64,000 bases of DNA, taken from Apus apus (lineage: Eukaryota; Chordata; Aves; Apodiformes; Apodidae). The stretch spans positions 1,669,990 through 1,733,989 of the forward strand of contig NC_067286.1 of assembly GCF_020740795.1 (NCBI RefSeq). The letters run 5' to 3'. The notes beneath the pieces were generated by a model. The model did not search any database. It was given only the letters and a program-made list of their open reading frames with translations, and had not been told where the DNA came from. Below, piece by piece: positions 50,401 to 61,254 of this stretch. A program made the position numbers and the translations under genes. Numbering within the stretch: position 1 is the stretch's first letter; every line of letters starts with the position of its first letter.

Positions 50401-51796
50401 GATCACAAGTTATTTTCTCAGAAGGACACCCAAAAACCTTGGTGAAATCCCTTTCCCTTCTTCACCTTCAGTGCTGAGACAGACACAGAGGGACCTGGCA
50501 CAGGGATATCCCTCAAACTGACATTCTTCCCTGCAATCTGATGTAATAAATTGAAAAAAGAGTGGGAAGTAGGAGGTGCTGTTTTTGCAGAGACTGGATT
50601 ATTTACTCTGCGTGTGAGTCGGGCAGGAAGGTCTGAAGAGGCTGCAGTGACCCCCAGGGCTTTTGTGAGGACCCCCAGACTTCTTCCCCTTATGTTGCAG
50701 GATTCATCACTCATTCTGCACCATCCTGGGGGGGCCTGAGAGCTGGGGGCACCTCAAGGGTGCTGCCACCCAGCACTCAAGTTCAGTGGGGTAATTTCTT
50801 TCCTGATGGACTAAGTGCTGTTTTGACAAGGGGTAACTTGCTGACAGAAGCAGCCACGTCCCTGCCAGCTCTACTGCTTTTTACAAGTGTCTTTGGGTTG
50901 TTTTGCCTTTTTTTTTTTTCTGTGGCAACTCCAGAGCCATCTGGTAGCACCAGGCTCCCTGTTCCTCTGAGGTGGGGCTGGTATGTGTGTGTACAAGGAG
51001 CCATTTGGACTGTATCCCCCTGCAAATGCCAGTGCCAATCTCTGCCTGACCCTCTGCATTTTAATTTTCAGGGGCCTGGAGGGTGACAAACCCTCTGGTG
51101 TTGCCTAGTCCAGTTTGTACAGACATGAGAAGGAGGGAAGAGTCCTTAGCAAGATCTCCCTTTTCTTGCCCTACCATGGTGAGGATTAGATTCCACAGGG
51201 AGCACCAAATGTGTTGGTCCTGGACATCACTTGTAGGGCCTGCCTGCTGCCCCCCTCCAGATGCTGTGGGAAGGCTGCAGGACTGAGAAGTTTCTGGTGG
51301 GATAAAATGACCAAACCAGCCAGCAGAAAGGAAGACTTTCCTAAAAAGCTGAGGGACAGTCCTCCTTTCCCTGGGAGTTTTCCAGCTGCTTTTCTTCCTT
51401 GTCCATCTGGTGTCTCTTCCCCTTCCTCTTCCTTCCAAGGATGCTGCTGAGCTCTCTGCCTGCAGCTGAGAACCAGCAGGAGCAGCAGTGTCTCTGGTGG
51501 GTCCCTGCTCAGGGCAAGGAGGAGCAGCATCCATCTAAGCAGTGTGGAACTGCTGGCCCAGGCAAAGCCACCCCTGCTCTTCCTGCTCTCAGTCAGGAGC
51601 TGAACACTCTGCTTTTCCAGGCTTTTCCTTTCACCCTGCTGCCCCGGAGCTGCACTTTGTTGGGTGCTCAAGGTCGGATCCTCTCCAGGAAATCAGAGAT
51701 CTTAGACATCCCAGAGGGACTTTGCTGAAGCCCTTCCAGCCAGTTGAGCAAACATGCTGCACAGCTGGCCCAGACAGGCGAGAGGGAGGGGAGCCA
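47485..51796. other. BEST1-RAB3IL1 intergenic region, no gene recognised
   Basis: About 4.3 kb without recognised coding sequence or CR1 tails. T runs occur at 48987-48999 and 50911-50921. Open frames (up to 166 codons) lack family features. Confidence 0.5.
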
Positions 51797-51927
51797 GTGG
51801 GTGGATGGAGCCTGGAGTTTTATGCCATTTTGTTTTCATTTTCATGGCAATAACATCCCTGTGGGTGGATGAAGCCCGGAGCTTGATGCCATTTGTTTTC
51901 ATTCTCATTTTCACGGCAATAACATCC
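51797..51927 (+). repeat. Two-copy tandem duplication, about 65 bp
   Basis: Copies 51797-51860 and 51861-51927 both read gtgggtggatg-agcc-ggag, then atgccatt-tgttttcatt, ending ggcaataacatcc. They differ at a handful of bases and by a short insertion in the second. Confidence 0.88.
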
Positions 51928-53990
51928 GGGCTGGGTTTGCTGGGTCAGGGGTGTAGTCCTGTTTTCCAAGCTCTAAGATAATCCCTGGTTCCTCCTGCCC
52001 TTCTCAGCCTGTGTCTGGTTGTTTGGTTTTGTTTTAAATATAGTGGGATCTGAAGCCACGAGCAGACAATGCAGCCCAGAGAGCTGCTTTGCTCTGCAGA
52101 GTGGTCTCCCACCTTGTTTGAACCACATTCAGGATTCTGAGTCCTACCCTCCACTTATCACCCATTCAAAGGAAGATGTGGGCTCTCCAGGAAGGGAATA
52201 TGAAGGATCAGGCAGAGAGCTTGCTGTCTAGACAAATTAGGACCACCAGAAGCAGACTCCACCAAATGGAAGGCTCTGCTTTGCCCTGGTGGCTCCTCAG
52301 TTGCTCAGTACCTGTGCATCAGTGTCTGTTTCCACAAAGCCTCCAGGAAGCTGCTGGAGAATGGTGTGGAGGGGCTCCAGAAGTGGCAGGGATCTGCTTG
52401 GGAGGTGTCCAGGCTGGAGATGCTGAGCTGGGTCAGGGGATTGTTTCTGTGGGGGACCTTTGGGGTGCCACAAGGGTAACCCTGCACCTGAGAAACCCAA
52501 GGGAAGGATTTGGGGTGGGGGAGGAGGTTTCTTTCCTTTGTGAAAGAGCCATGGGGAGCAAAGGACCTGGGTGGACCTGACTCTCAAGAAGACATAGAAA
52601 GCTCTAGCAAGATGCTTCTTTGCCTGGAGGAGGTGGGAGGATGAGAAACAAAAGGTGAAGAGGCAGTAGCTTGGCAAGGGGGATTTGCAGGAGAGACGTG
52701 AGAGGAGCAGGGACAAGTGAGGGAGCAGAAATGGAGAAGATATGGAGGAAAAAAGGGTGATGAAAAACACCTGTGGCGGTGGGGAGGTTCCACGTCAGGG
52801 CCTTCAAACCAGGCCTCTGCCTCGCTGGGAGACTTGCAGGAGGCCGAGAGGATTTTATGACACTTCATAACCCGGAGGTCAGTGAGGTTTTTTTTTCAGC
52901 TTCCATGAAATGTAAATGGGAAATAATGAAACGTAAATGGGAAACGTGCATCTCAGCACATCTCCTCTTAACGCTTCCTGTCTGCATGATCAGAACTTGT
53001 TCTTCCTGCCTTTGTTGGGTCCTGGAAGTTCTTACCTTTCTAATCTGAGGACCCTCCGTCCCTGCCAGCCAGGCCTTGGGAGTTAATCATTACAAAGACT
53101 AATTACTTCTGGTGCCGCCTTGCGAAGCTGAAGATCTTTCCCCTCCTCCCAAAAGTTCCCTGAAGATAACAAAGGTTACAGCCATCGACACAAACTTCTC
53201 AGACACTTCGCTCCGAGCCTTCAGAGCGTGGGGTTGGCCTCTGCTGTCACCATGGATCCTGGCCGGGTGGCAGGGCAGGGCTGTAGATGACATGGACACC
53301 CCAAAGAAGCTGGGACAGGGAATCGTGTGCAGTATCTAGAGCAGAGCTCTGCAATGGATACGAGGATGGCCACGTCCACCTTGCCTGCCTTCAGCCTTGT
53401 GTCTGGCAGCGAGGCAGAGGATGGAGGCAGGGCAGGAGCTGCTCCTGAGTGCCCAAGCTCCCAAGGGATATCACTGTCGGGAGGAAAGCCCAGGGCAACG
53501 GCAAGGTAGGACACAAGAGAAAAGGTGAGGGAATTGCTGGTCTGGAAAGCAGACTCTGAGGGTGGCCTGCGAGGGCACGGGCAGTTCTTGGTGCAATGGA
53601 GGCACTGTCACCAGAACTGCAGTGCTGTCCATCCAGAGGGATGTCCCATGCTGTGGGACAGGAGGAACGAGCTGGAGTGTCTTGCCTGCTTTGTTCCCAT
53701 CGGGCAGACATGCCCCCGGGGACAGGGACAACGTGCTGTGCAGTCCCTGGAGCACTTTCAGGGGAGGTGGGAACCCCACGGTGCTGGTCTCTCTGCCTGC
53801 AGTTGATGTCCCAGTGAGAGGATGAACTTCCTAAAACTGTAGCTCCTCTTGATTCCATGGATGGGCTGTGGAGCAGGCTGGTCATTTCCAAACACCCCAG
53901 GAATCACCTGGAGCTGACTTAGTTTTTGTCCCTCTGTGCTAGCAGAGTAAGTGAGGAAAAAGCTTTCCGGGTAAGTATGCAAAGGGGGGT
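51928..53990. other. Intergenic, no gene recognised
   Basis: Two kilobases with no recognised gene or CR1. A small imperfect duplication (gaaatgtaaatgggaaa and gaaacgtaaatgggaaa) lies at 52905-52942. Confidence 0.45.
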
Positions 53991-54056
53991 CCTTGGTGGT
54001 TGGACTTAGTGATCTTAAAGGTCTTTTCCAACCAAAGGGATTCTATGATTCTGTGC
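53991..54056 (+). mobile_element. CR1-like LINE tail, sense
   Basis: tggttggacttagtgatctt, aaaggtcttttccaacc and gattctatgattctgtg form the last 65 bases of a CR1 subfamily distinct from the common one here, with the characteristic 3' octamer repeats. Confidence 0.85.
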
Positions 54057-54571
54057 ACAGGTGGTGATGGAGGAGGTCGGGTGGACAGAGAACAGTGTGT
54101 TCCCTCTGCTGCGCAGAGGATGCAAATCAGCGCAGCCACATGACAGCTCTGCCTGCTGGGGCAGCTGTCCTGCTCCCTCGGCCTCCTGGAAACAGTGAGT
54201 GCAAGGATGAACTGGCTCAAAATTGGAGCCACAGCATCCAAAGTTCAAAGCTCAGTAACAACAAGACTGTCTTCTCTCATTCATGTCATGGGTGTGAAAA
54301 GCCCAGTGCTTTTTAGGCTGAGTTTAAAAATCCTGTTGCCCACCATTAACAAGCACAGGCCTTCCCCACCACCCCGCCCCGTCCTTTCACCTCCCTGTGT
54401 ATCAATCTCAGAACGATGGATCTGATCACTTCTTTACATCCCAGGCTGCCCCACTGAGCTGTTCCAGCAGGAGTCTGAGGACACCCCCCCCACAACCTCA
54501 GCTTTGTAGGAAAGGCTTTTCACTCTCCCCAGCAGGGCACATCTCAGACCTCACCAGCCAGGAGCTCCAAA

Positions 54572-55075
54572 ATCAGAGAATCACGGGATGGTTTGGGTTG
54601 GAAGGGACCTTAAAGATCATCTAGTTCCAACCCTCCTGCCATGGGCAGGGACACCTCCCACCAGCCCAGGTTGCTCCAAGCCCCATCCAACCTGCCCTTC
54701 AACACTGCCAGGGATGGGGCAGCCACAGCTTCTCTGGGCAGCCTGGGCCAGGGTCTCACCACCCTCATGGTGAAGAATTTCTTCCTAAGATCTCATCTCA
54801 GTCTCCCTCTTCAGTTTAAAGCTATTCTCCCTCATCCCATCCCTCCCTGCCCTTGTCCCAAGTCCCTCCCCAGCTTTCCTGGAGCCCCTTCAGGCACTGG
54901 AAGGTGCTCTCAGGTCTCCCTGGAGCCTTCTCTTCTCCAGGCTGAACACCCCAACTCTCCCAGCCTGGCTCCAGAGCAGAGCTGCTCCAGCCCTCCCAGC
55001 ATCTCCGTGGCCTTCTCTGGACTCTCTCCACGAGCTCCATGTCCTTGTGTTGGGGACCCCCCAGAACTCAGGAGG
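54572..55075 (-). mobile_element. CR1 LINE, 5'-truncated, antisense
   Basis: A 500-bp inverted CR1, the best-preserved copy of the common subfamily: ggtttgggttggaagggacc, aaagatcatctagttccaac, ggtctcaccaccctcatgg, cccttcaggcactggaagg, cttctctggactctctccac. Confidence 0.95.
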
Positions 55076-55189
55076 TTGGTGTTGGTAAAAAAACCCCACA
55101 AACCAAAACACCTCTCCCCGGGGGCCTTTTCACAGGATTTCCAGAGAACCTGGAAACATCCCTGGGTTCGGTGGGGTTATTTCTTAGGT

Positions 55190-56262
55190 GTTTGGTTTTG
55201 CTGAGGGTTTTGTTGGTTGGTTGGTTGGTTTTTTTGGTAGGTTGGTTGGTTTTTGGGTGTTTTTCTTTGTTAGTTGGGGTTGGTTTGTTTGTTGGTTTTG
55301 GTGTTTTGTTTTTTTAATTGTGTTTTTTTAATTGTGTTTTTTTGGGGGGGGGGTTTGCTTGGTTTTTTGGGGGTTTTTTTGTTTGTTTTGGTGTGGTTTT
55401 TTTGTTGTTGGTTTGTTTTAGGTTTTTTTGTTTGGTTGTTTTTTTGGTGTTTTTTTGTTTGTTTTGTTTTGGTGTTTTATTTTGGTGGGTTTTTTGGGTG
55501 TTTTTTTATTGTGTTTTTTGGGTTGTTTTTGTTTTGCTTGTTGGGTTTTTTTTTTGGGGGGGTTGTTTGTTTTGGTGTGTTTTTTGTTGTTGTTGGTTTG
55601 GTTTCGGTTTTTTGTTTGGTTGTTTTTTGGGGTTTTTTTTGTTTGTTTTGGTTTTGGTGTTTTATTTTTGTGGTTTTTGGGGGTGTTTTTTTGATTGTGT
55701 TTCTTGGGTTGTTTTGTTTTGCTTTTTTTTTGGGGGGGTTTGTTTTGGTGCGTTTTTTTTGTTGTTGGTTTGTTTTAGTTTTTTTTGTTTGGTTGTTTTT
55801 TGTTTTTTTTGTTGGTTTTTTTTTGTTTTGGTGTTTTATTTTTGTGATTTTTGGGGGTGTTTTTTTGATTGTGTTTCTTGGGTTGTTTTTTTTTGGGGGG
55901 GTTGTTTTGGTGCGGTTTTTTTTTTTGTTGTTGGTTTGGTTTAGGTTTTGGTGTTTTGTTTTTTTTGGGGGGTGTTTTTTTGTTTGTTTTTTTTGGGGTG
56001 TTTTTTTGATTGTGTTTCTTGGGTTGTTTTTTTGATTGTGTTTCTTGGGTTGTTGGTTTTTTTTGCTTGTGTTTTTTTTTTTTGGGGGGGGGGGCGGGTT
56101 TGTCCGTTTTGGTGTGTTTTTTTCTTTGTTGTTGTTGTTGGGTTTTTTTTTGTTTGTTTGGTTGGGTTTTTTTTGGGGGGGTTGTTTCTGTTTGGTTTGT
56201 TTTGTTTTTTCCTTTCTTTGTGGGGGTTTTTCGTGCGGGGTTGTTGGGGTTTTTTTTTTGCG
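55190..56262 (+). repeat. G/T-only degenerate tandem array, about 1.05 kb
   Basis: Nearly all bases on this strand are T or G; A and C are rare. It begins as GGTT repeats (55210-55250) and becomes a degenerate tandem array. The marker ggtgtg/ggtgcg recurs near 55390, 55574, 55746, 55909 and 56110. gattgtgtttcttgggttg recurs at about 55693, 55868, 56009 and 56036, with an earlier variant at about 55508. The unit is therefore about 140-200 bp with internal length change. It ends about 30 bp before the CpG island of RAB3IL1. Long open frames on either strand in it are products of the composition, not genes. Confidence 0.93.
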
Positions 56263-56279
56263 TTTTGCTTTTCATCGCT

Positions 56280-56800
56280 GAGGGGCGAGTGTGTGTCGTG
56301 TGTCCCCACCCCACCCTTCCCCCCCCCTCCATCCCCGGGACACGGCGGCGACAGTCGCGACAAACCCCCCCCCCCCCCCCCACCCCGGAGCGCGCCCCCG
56401 CGCCGGCATCACGTGGTGCCCCCGCCGTGCCCTGAGGCGGGAGCGCGCCCCGCGGGCGGTTCCCGCAGCGGCGGGCGCGGCCCCGGCGGCCGGAGATGGG
56501 GGCGGCCGCTCCTCCGCCCCCCTTCCCCCGCCCTGAGCTACCCCCGGCGGCTGCGGGAGCCAGCGATGCGGCGCGGGTAGGTGCGGGGAGCCCGGCCCCG
56601 GGGAGCCCGGCCCCGGGGAGGCTGAGGCGGCGGGGCCTGGCGGGAGGAGGGCGGGTTGCGGCTGGGAAGCCGCCCGGCGGGAGAAAAGGCGTCTGTAGCC
56701 GGCGGAGGGTGAGGGGGCCGGGTGCCCGGCTGGCTGAGGAGGCCACCGGCGTCTTGGCGGGTGGCAGCGGGGACAGGGATCGTCCCGCTGGGCTCGGCAC
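56280..56800 (+). promoter_or_regulatory. RAB3IL1: RAB3IL1 CpG-island promoter
   Basis: A strong CpG island with an E-box CACGTG at 56410-56415, a poly(C) run at 56366-56382 and GC-rich sequence. No TATA box is seen. It is the only island upstream of the RAB3IL1 coding exons on the plus strand, so it is the probable promoter and first exon. Two donors are visible: CGG|GTAGGT after 56576 and AGG|GTGAGG near 56709. Confidence 0.75.
56566..56576 (+). CDS. RAB3IL1: RAB3IL1 candidate first coding exon (partial model)
   Basis: The ATG at 56566 (-3 is G) runs to the donor CGG|GTAGGT after base 56576, encoding Met-Arg-Arg plus two bases of the next codon. That phase fits exactly the one needed by the definite exon at 61255 (whose first base completes a codon), giving MRRG then QANFEED. 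The longer frame opened by the ATG at 56496 also reaches this donor, but in the wrong phase. Competes with the exon at 58802. Confidence 0.4.
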
Positions 56801-56805
56801 CTCAG

Positions 56806-57325
56806 ATCCTGAGGTCAGTTCTGGGCCCCCCCATGACAAGAAGGACATGGAGGGGCTGGAGGGTGGCCAGGGAAGGGCAAGGGAGCTGGGGAAGGGGCTG
56901 GAGCAGGAGGAGAAGGGGCTGGAGAACTTGTGAGGAGCAGCTGAGGGAGCTGGGGGTGTCCAGCCTGGAGCCAAGGAGGCTGAGGGGAGACCTGCTGGCT
57001 CTGCAGCTCCTGAGAGGAGGTTGGAGCCAGGGGGGTCGGGCTCTGCTCCCCAGGAACAAGGGATGGGACAAGAGGAACCGGCCTCAGGCTGCTCCAGGGG
57101 AGGCTGAGGTTGGATCTGGGGAACAATTCCTTCCCCCAAAGGGCTGTCAGGGCCTGGCCCAGGCTGCCCAGGGCAGGGGGGGAGTCCCCATCCCTGGAGG
57201 GGTTAAAAAGCCGTGTTGTGGTGCTGAGGGACACGGTTTGGCACTGGACCCTGTAGAGCTGGGCGAATGGTTGGACCCAGTGATCTGAAAGGGGTTTTTT
57301 CCAACCAGAACGATTCTGTGTGCTC
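56806..57325 (+). mobile_element. CR1 LINE, 5'-truncated, sense, in RAB3IL1 intron 1
   Basis: About 520 bp of the same subfamily as the copy at 22157: catggaggggctggagggtg, ggagctgggggtgtccagc, ctgctccccaggaacaagg, gaacaattccttccccc. Similarity to that copy is near-complete from 56815 to about 57205. Beyond that this copy diverges (gttaaaaagccgtgttgtgg) before ending in gatctgaaaggggtttttt and a degenerate tail. It abuts the CpG island. Confidence 0.94.
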
Positions 57326-58801
57326 TGAGGACCCGCAGGGTCTGGCTTCCAGACCTACTCCTGGGAGGCTTGGGCTTGGACAAGGATTAGGGAGGCTTGG
57401 GAGAAGCCAGGCTGAATTTCCCCTTGGACTTCCATTGGGTTTGCTTGTTTTGTTGTTTAGAGACCTTGCAGCTGAAAACCTCAGGGCTCGGGCTGCTCTC
57501 AAGGCTCTGCAGGTGTGTGTTTGTGTGTGCAGCCTTAGAGAAGTCAAGTCAGGAGACAGAATAAGGAGATACCCTGTCCACCAGCGACACACGGACACAG
57601 AGGGTGACTGAGAGAAATATAATAAGTAGGATTTTTGTCTTAGGCTGTAATAGAACAGCTTTGCAAAAGCTTTTGAGAGCTGGTGGGGTGGTGAGCAGGC
57701 TGTGGAGCAATGCTGCTTCTTGGTGGTGCAGAAAAAGCACCATCCAAGCTTCTGTCTGAAATCAGGATGGAAAAGTCAGGTCCTCTTTGCAAGCCCCAGG
57801 GTAACAATTTAACCTGGAGACACCCACAGGCTCTTTGTACAGGAAATAACCCTGTCAGATCAGCACTGCAGGGAACATGTGGGGCCCACTGGAAAAAGTG
57901 CAGATCCTGCACATTTTTTTGCTTTTTCTACAAAATCCAGCTTTAGAAGGTTGCAGGGTGTTGGGGTTTTCTGTGGTTTGTTTTTTTTTCTTTGTTTTGT
58001 ATAAGTTTGCATTTCTTGTGTCTGTGTGAGACCTTCAGGGTATGTTTTCCAAGAATGCCACCCATCAGACCAGGGAGAGAGTGTGGCTGTACGTGGTGAA
58101 ATATAGAAAATAATCTGGGGATAATTTTTCAGGATAGTTTTTTAGGTCCCTTGGCATTCTTGAGTGTGGGTGGGACTGTTTCATTCCTCTGTGTCCTCCA
58201 CTTTTCTTCCCTAGCATATGGAAATACACTGGAATACCTATCTCCCAATACAAACAACTTTTCAGCTCAGAACCTGAGAATCATGAAGAAACAGTGTTTG
58301 TTTTCTTCCTTCCTGTTATGTAGAGGTTAGATTGTCTGTCCTAAGTAGTTTAGTGAACTGTTGGATGTCCTTTTTCCTTACTGCTGCTTTATTTTTTTTA
58401 CCAGCTGCTTGGTTTTGAGTCCAGCTTTTTCTCTGTGCTCTGGTTTTGTTGGTTTTTTCCCCTTGTGATCACAGAAGCTGGGGGTGCTCGGACTGGCTGG
58501 GGCCCTTCTGGTGTGTTTCCTCTCTGGTGCAGGAGAACCTGGAGAGGTGTGTTCCCTGTGACTTACCCTGTCTAATCTGAAAAGTCCACAGCAGAGAAGG
58601 TTTCCACTGTGCTGCCTGAGAAATAGTTTAAGTGTTGAACAGACCTCCCTGTTTGGCATGCTCCCCCTGCTCCGTGGCAAATCCGTTGCAGGGAACCTCC
58701 CCTGATCTCTGGGATGAATTGATCTCATTACTTCCCCACCTTCCTGAAATGGATTTAATTCCTTCCTTTGGGTCATTCTCTTGCTTGATCCTCTTCCTTA
58801 G
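57326..58801 (+). other. RAB3IL1: RAB3IL1 5' intron
   Basis: No repeat or coding exon recognised. A short TG-rich run lies near 57512-57532. Confidence 0.5.
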
Positions 58802-58850
58802 CATTTGGAGCATCTGGAGACCTCATGCTGTTAGCAATGTCACTGTGTAG
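58802..58850 (+). CDS. RAB3IL1: RAB3IL1 candidate alternative first coding exon
   Basis: A 49-bp segment framed by an acceptor (cctcttccttag before 58802) and a perfect donor GTAAGT at 58851. An ATG at 58825 reads MLLAMSLC and leaves two bases (AG) that join the first base of the definite exon at 61255 as a Ser codon, in frame. If the segment is instead spliced after the MRR start at 56566, a stop codon falls at its end. So it works only as a start-bearing alternative exon after a non-coding exon 1. It could be a chance exon; no protein homology supports it. Confidence 0.35.
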
Positions 58851-61254
58851 GTAAGTGATCCTTGTTAGCTCATCTTGACCTTTTTAAGCCCCTTTATTTC
58901 CTCTGTGCAGTTCTGCCTTTCCTCTGAATAACCAAACGTGCCAGGGGAGCAGCTGAACTGGATGGAGCAGGTAGTGCACACTCTGAACACCACAGAGTTT
59001 GCACTCAGGTGCCCTCTCACACATCAACCTGTAGATGCCAGCCTGGGAACTTCTGCTGGTCACAGCTCACTCTGTGTCTATGCACACTGCTTCTTATCAA
59101 GCAGCCCAGGGACACTGAATGGCTCAAAAAGAGCTATCTTTGCTTGGAGGCACTGTCTGTCCTTTTTCCTCTGGCCAAAACTAATTGTAGTTTCTTGCCT
59201 TTTCCCCAACACAGTTTTGTTTTTTTCCACGCTTCCAAATTTAATAGTATCTCCAGGGTGAGCCTCCTTTTCTAGATCTTCCTAGTCAAGGTTCAGTAAA
59301 ACCAGGTGGAGTCAATGGGACACTAGTTAGTTTCTATCTAGGAAAAAGAAGGTAGTTTTCCTACCTTCTTAGCCCTGCTCTGTGACTGTCCTTCTGATGC
59401 TTTCACTTGTTCTTGCTCAATGGCCTTCAAGAAAATCTGTCATACTCACTGTCCTCCTTCTCCAGGTCTGTAGTAAAAAATGCTGTCTAGTTGGCATGGC
59501 ATGGTGGTGATCTTGTGCTCTTCATCTTCCAAAGGTTTTTCCATGTGTGCTTTTCCACATGCTTTCCTGTGGTACCTGAACTGAATTTGCTGGTAGCTGC
59601 TGCTTCTTTCCCTCTTTGGAAGATGACTGTGGCCAGGTGTTGCTCACAGACAGATTTAAGAGGCAGGAAGGGAGCAATTTGAGTGGGAGAGGTGGTAGCA
59701 TCATGCTGTTGCTGGGTGACCCAGCCCAGGAGAAAAAGGCCTGGCAGTAGCTGGACCTCATGGTTTGACTGCTTTTTGTGCTTGGATAAGGTGAGGGAGA
59801 ACAAGGCTCTTTGGAGCTGCACGTGGCTGAGGAGATAAGCCCAGTATGGGGCTGGAGGCAGAGCAAGGGACAAGATGTGGCCTGGCTGGAATACAGGAGT
59901 TAGGACAAATTCAGCGAGGGGGAAAAGAGAGACTGGGAAAAGAAGAGAAAGTGAACCTAACCAGAAGAAGGTGGTAGCTTCTCTGTAGGAGAAGGTAAGG
60001 GGCAAGAAGCAGTAGACAGGGGTGTGCAGGAGGAGGGATTGGTGCTGTGCGTGTGCCCCACAGCTCAGCTAAGCCTTGTGACCCAGAGATAAGTGGCAGC
60101 AGGTTAATCTGGAGTGCAGTGTGTGTGTATCCTGCTGAGTGGCTGGAGGTGATAGAAGGCTTCCACGTGTGCAAGGCTTGCACGTGCTCCCACTGTTCAA
60201 ATGACAAGTGACCACGTGAGGACAGCCCAGTGCATCAAGAAATGGTGATGCACACAATCCAGGACACACTGTGGTTGCAGAGCCCTCTCAGGCAGGCACT
60301 CAAGCCTTCCTCTCATAAGACCCCAGCAACTGCAAATTTCTTCAGTCTCTTCCAGAGCCTATGTTAGTCTGTTGGCAGTTGACAAAGTCCAACTGATCAC
60401 TGGGAAGCAGTGTCCTAGGTGACTCCTGCTTTCCTATTCTTAGCCCATCTCTACTTGCCAGCCATTGAAACTGAAAAATAGGGCCTCAGCTCAATGGACG
60501 CACTGGTTTAGACAGCTCTGTGGAGGACTTTGGTGGGAGACCAGTAGGTTAAAAATAAATCCTTCCCCTCTGAAGCAGGGGTGGGGGTTTGCAGAGCAGG
60601 GGATTAGGGTCTGTACTTTGCTAGGAAATGGGAGAGCTGTGCTTCCTTCTTGCTAGTCTCCTTCAGTTGGCTAAGCTGTGTCTCTGAACTGAGGTCTACT
60701 GGGTATATACTGGAGTCCTAAACAAGCCAGCTGCAGGCTGTCTCTCTGAAAGCAGGAGAGGATGGGATTCCTGGAGCAGCTGTCTTTAGTAATGCTTTTT
60801 CCTGTGTTAATAGTATCTGGGACATGCTGGTTGAGAAGGGTGCCTGGAATTGTCTGTGAGGGAGTGCTGACTGTTGAGAAACCAGCCCTTCAAAGGTGTG
60901 CAGGCTGGGCATTTCACACTAGACTTGGTGGGATTCTTAAAGATCCCAGGGTAGGAGTGGAGATTTTCCCCCAAGTGTCTCTTTTTGACAGTCATCACCT
61001 CTTGCGTTGCTGGTCTGGAAGCAATCCATGCCAAGGGTGAAGCACCTCAACAGGGAGGCAGTAGCTGTGTGCAGGGTAAAGGAACTGGTGCTGCTGGACC
61101 CAAAGCAGGTCCTGAAAGCCAGTCCTGGCCTCTTCATGTCCCATCACCCTCCCTGCCTCACTTCAGTGCCTGTGAGAGGCTGGACATGGATGTGTTCCCA
61201 AGGAAGGCTGTGAGTTGCCCCCATCTAAAGTTTCTCTGTGCTGTTAACCCACAG
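58851..61254 (+). other. RAB3IL1: RAB3IL1 intron
   Basis: About 2.4 kb with no CR1 tail or other repeat recognised and no further exon supported. Confidence 0.5.

Noticed and set aside
55274-56580. Open frames of 210-253 codons, mostly Phe, Gly, Val, Leu and Cys, on the plus strand
   Set aside because: Products of the G/T-only repeat, where stops are rare because A is nearly absent. Not membrane proteins.
55775-57139. A 454-codon open frame on the minus strand, rich in Lys, Pro, Thr, Gln and Asn
   Set aside because: It is the complement of the G/T array, the CpG island and part of a CR1 copy. The composition lacks stop codons by chance and no domain is seen.
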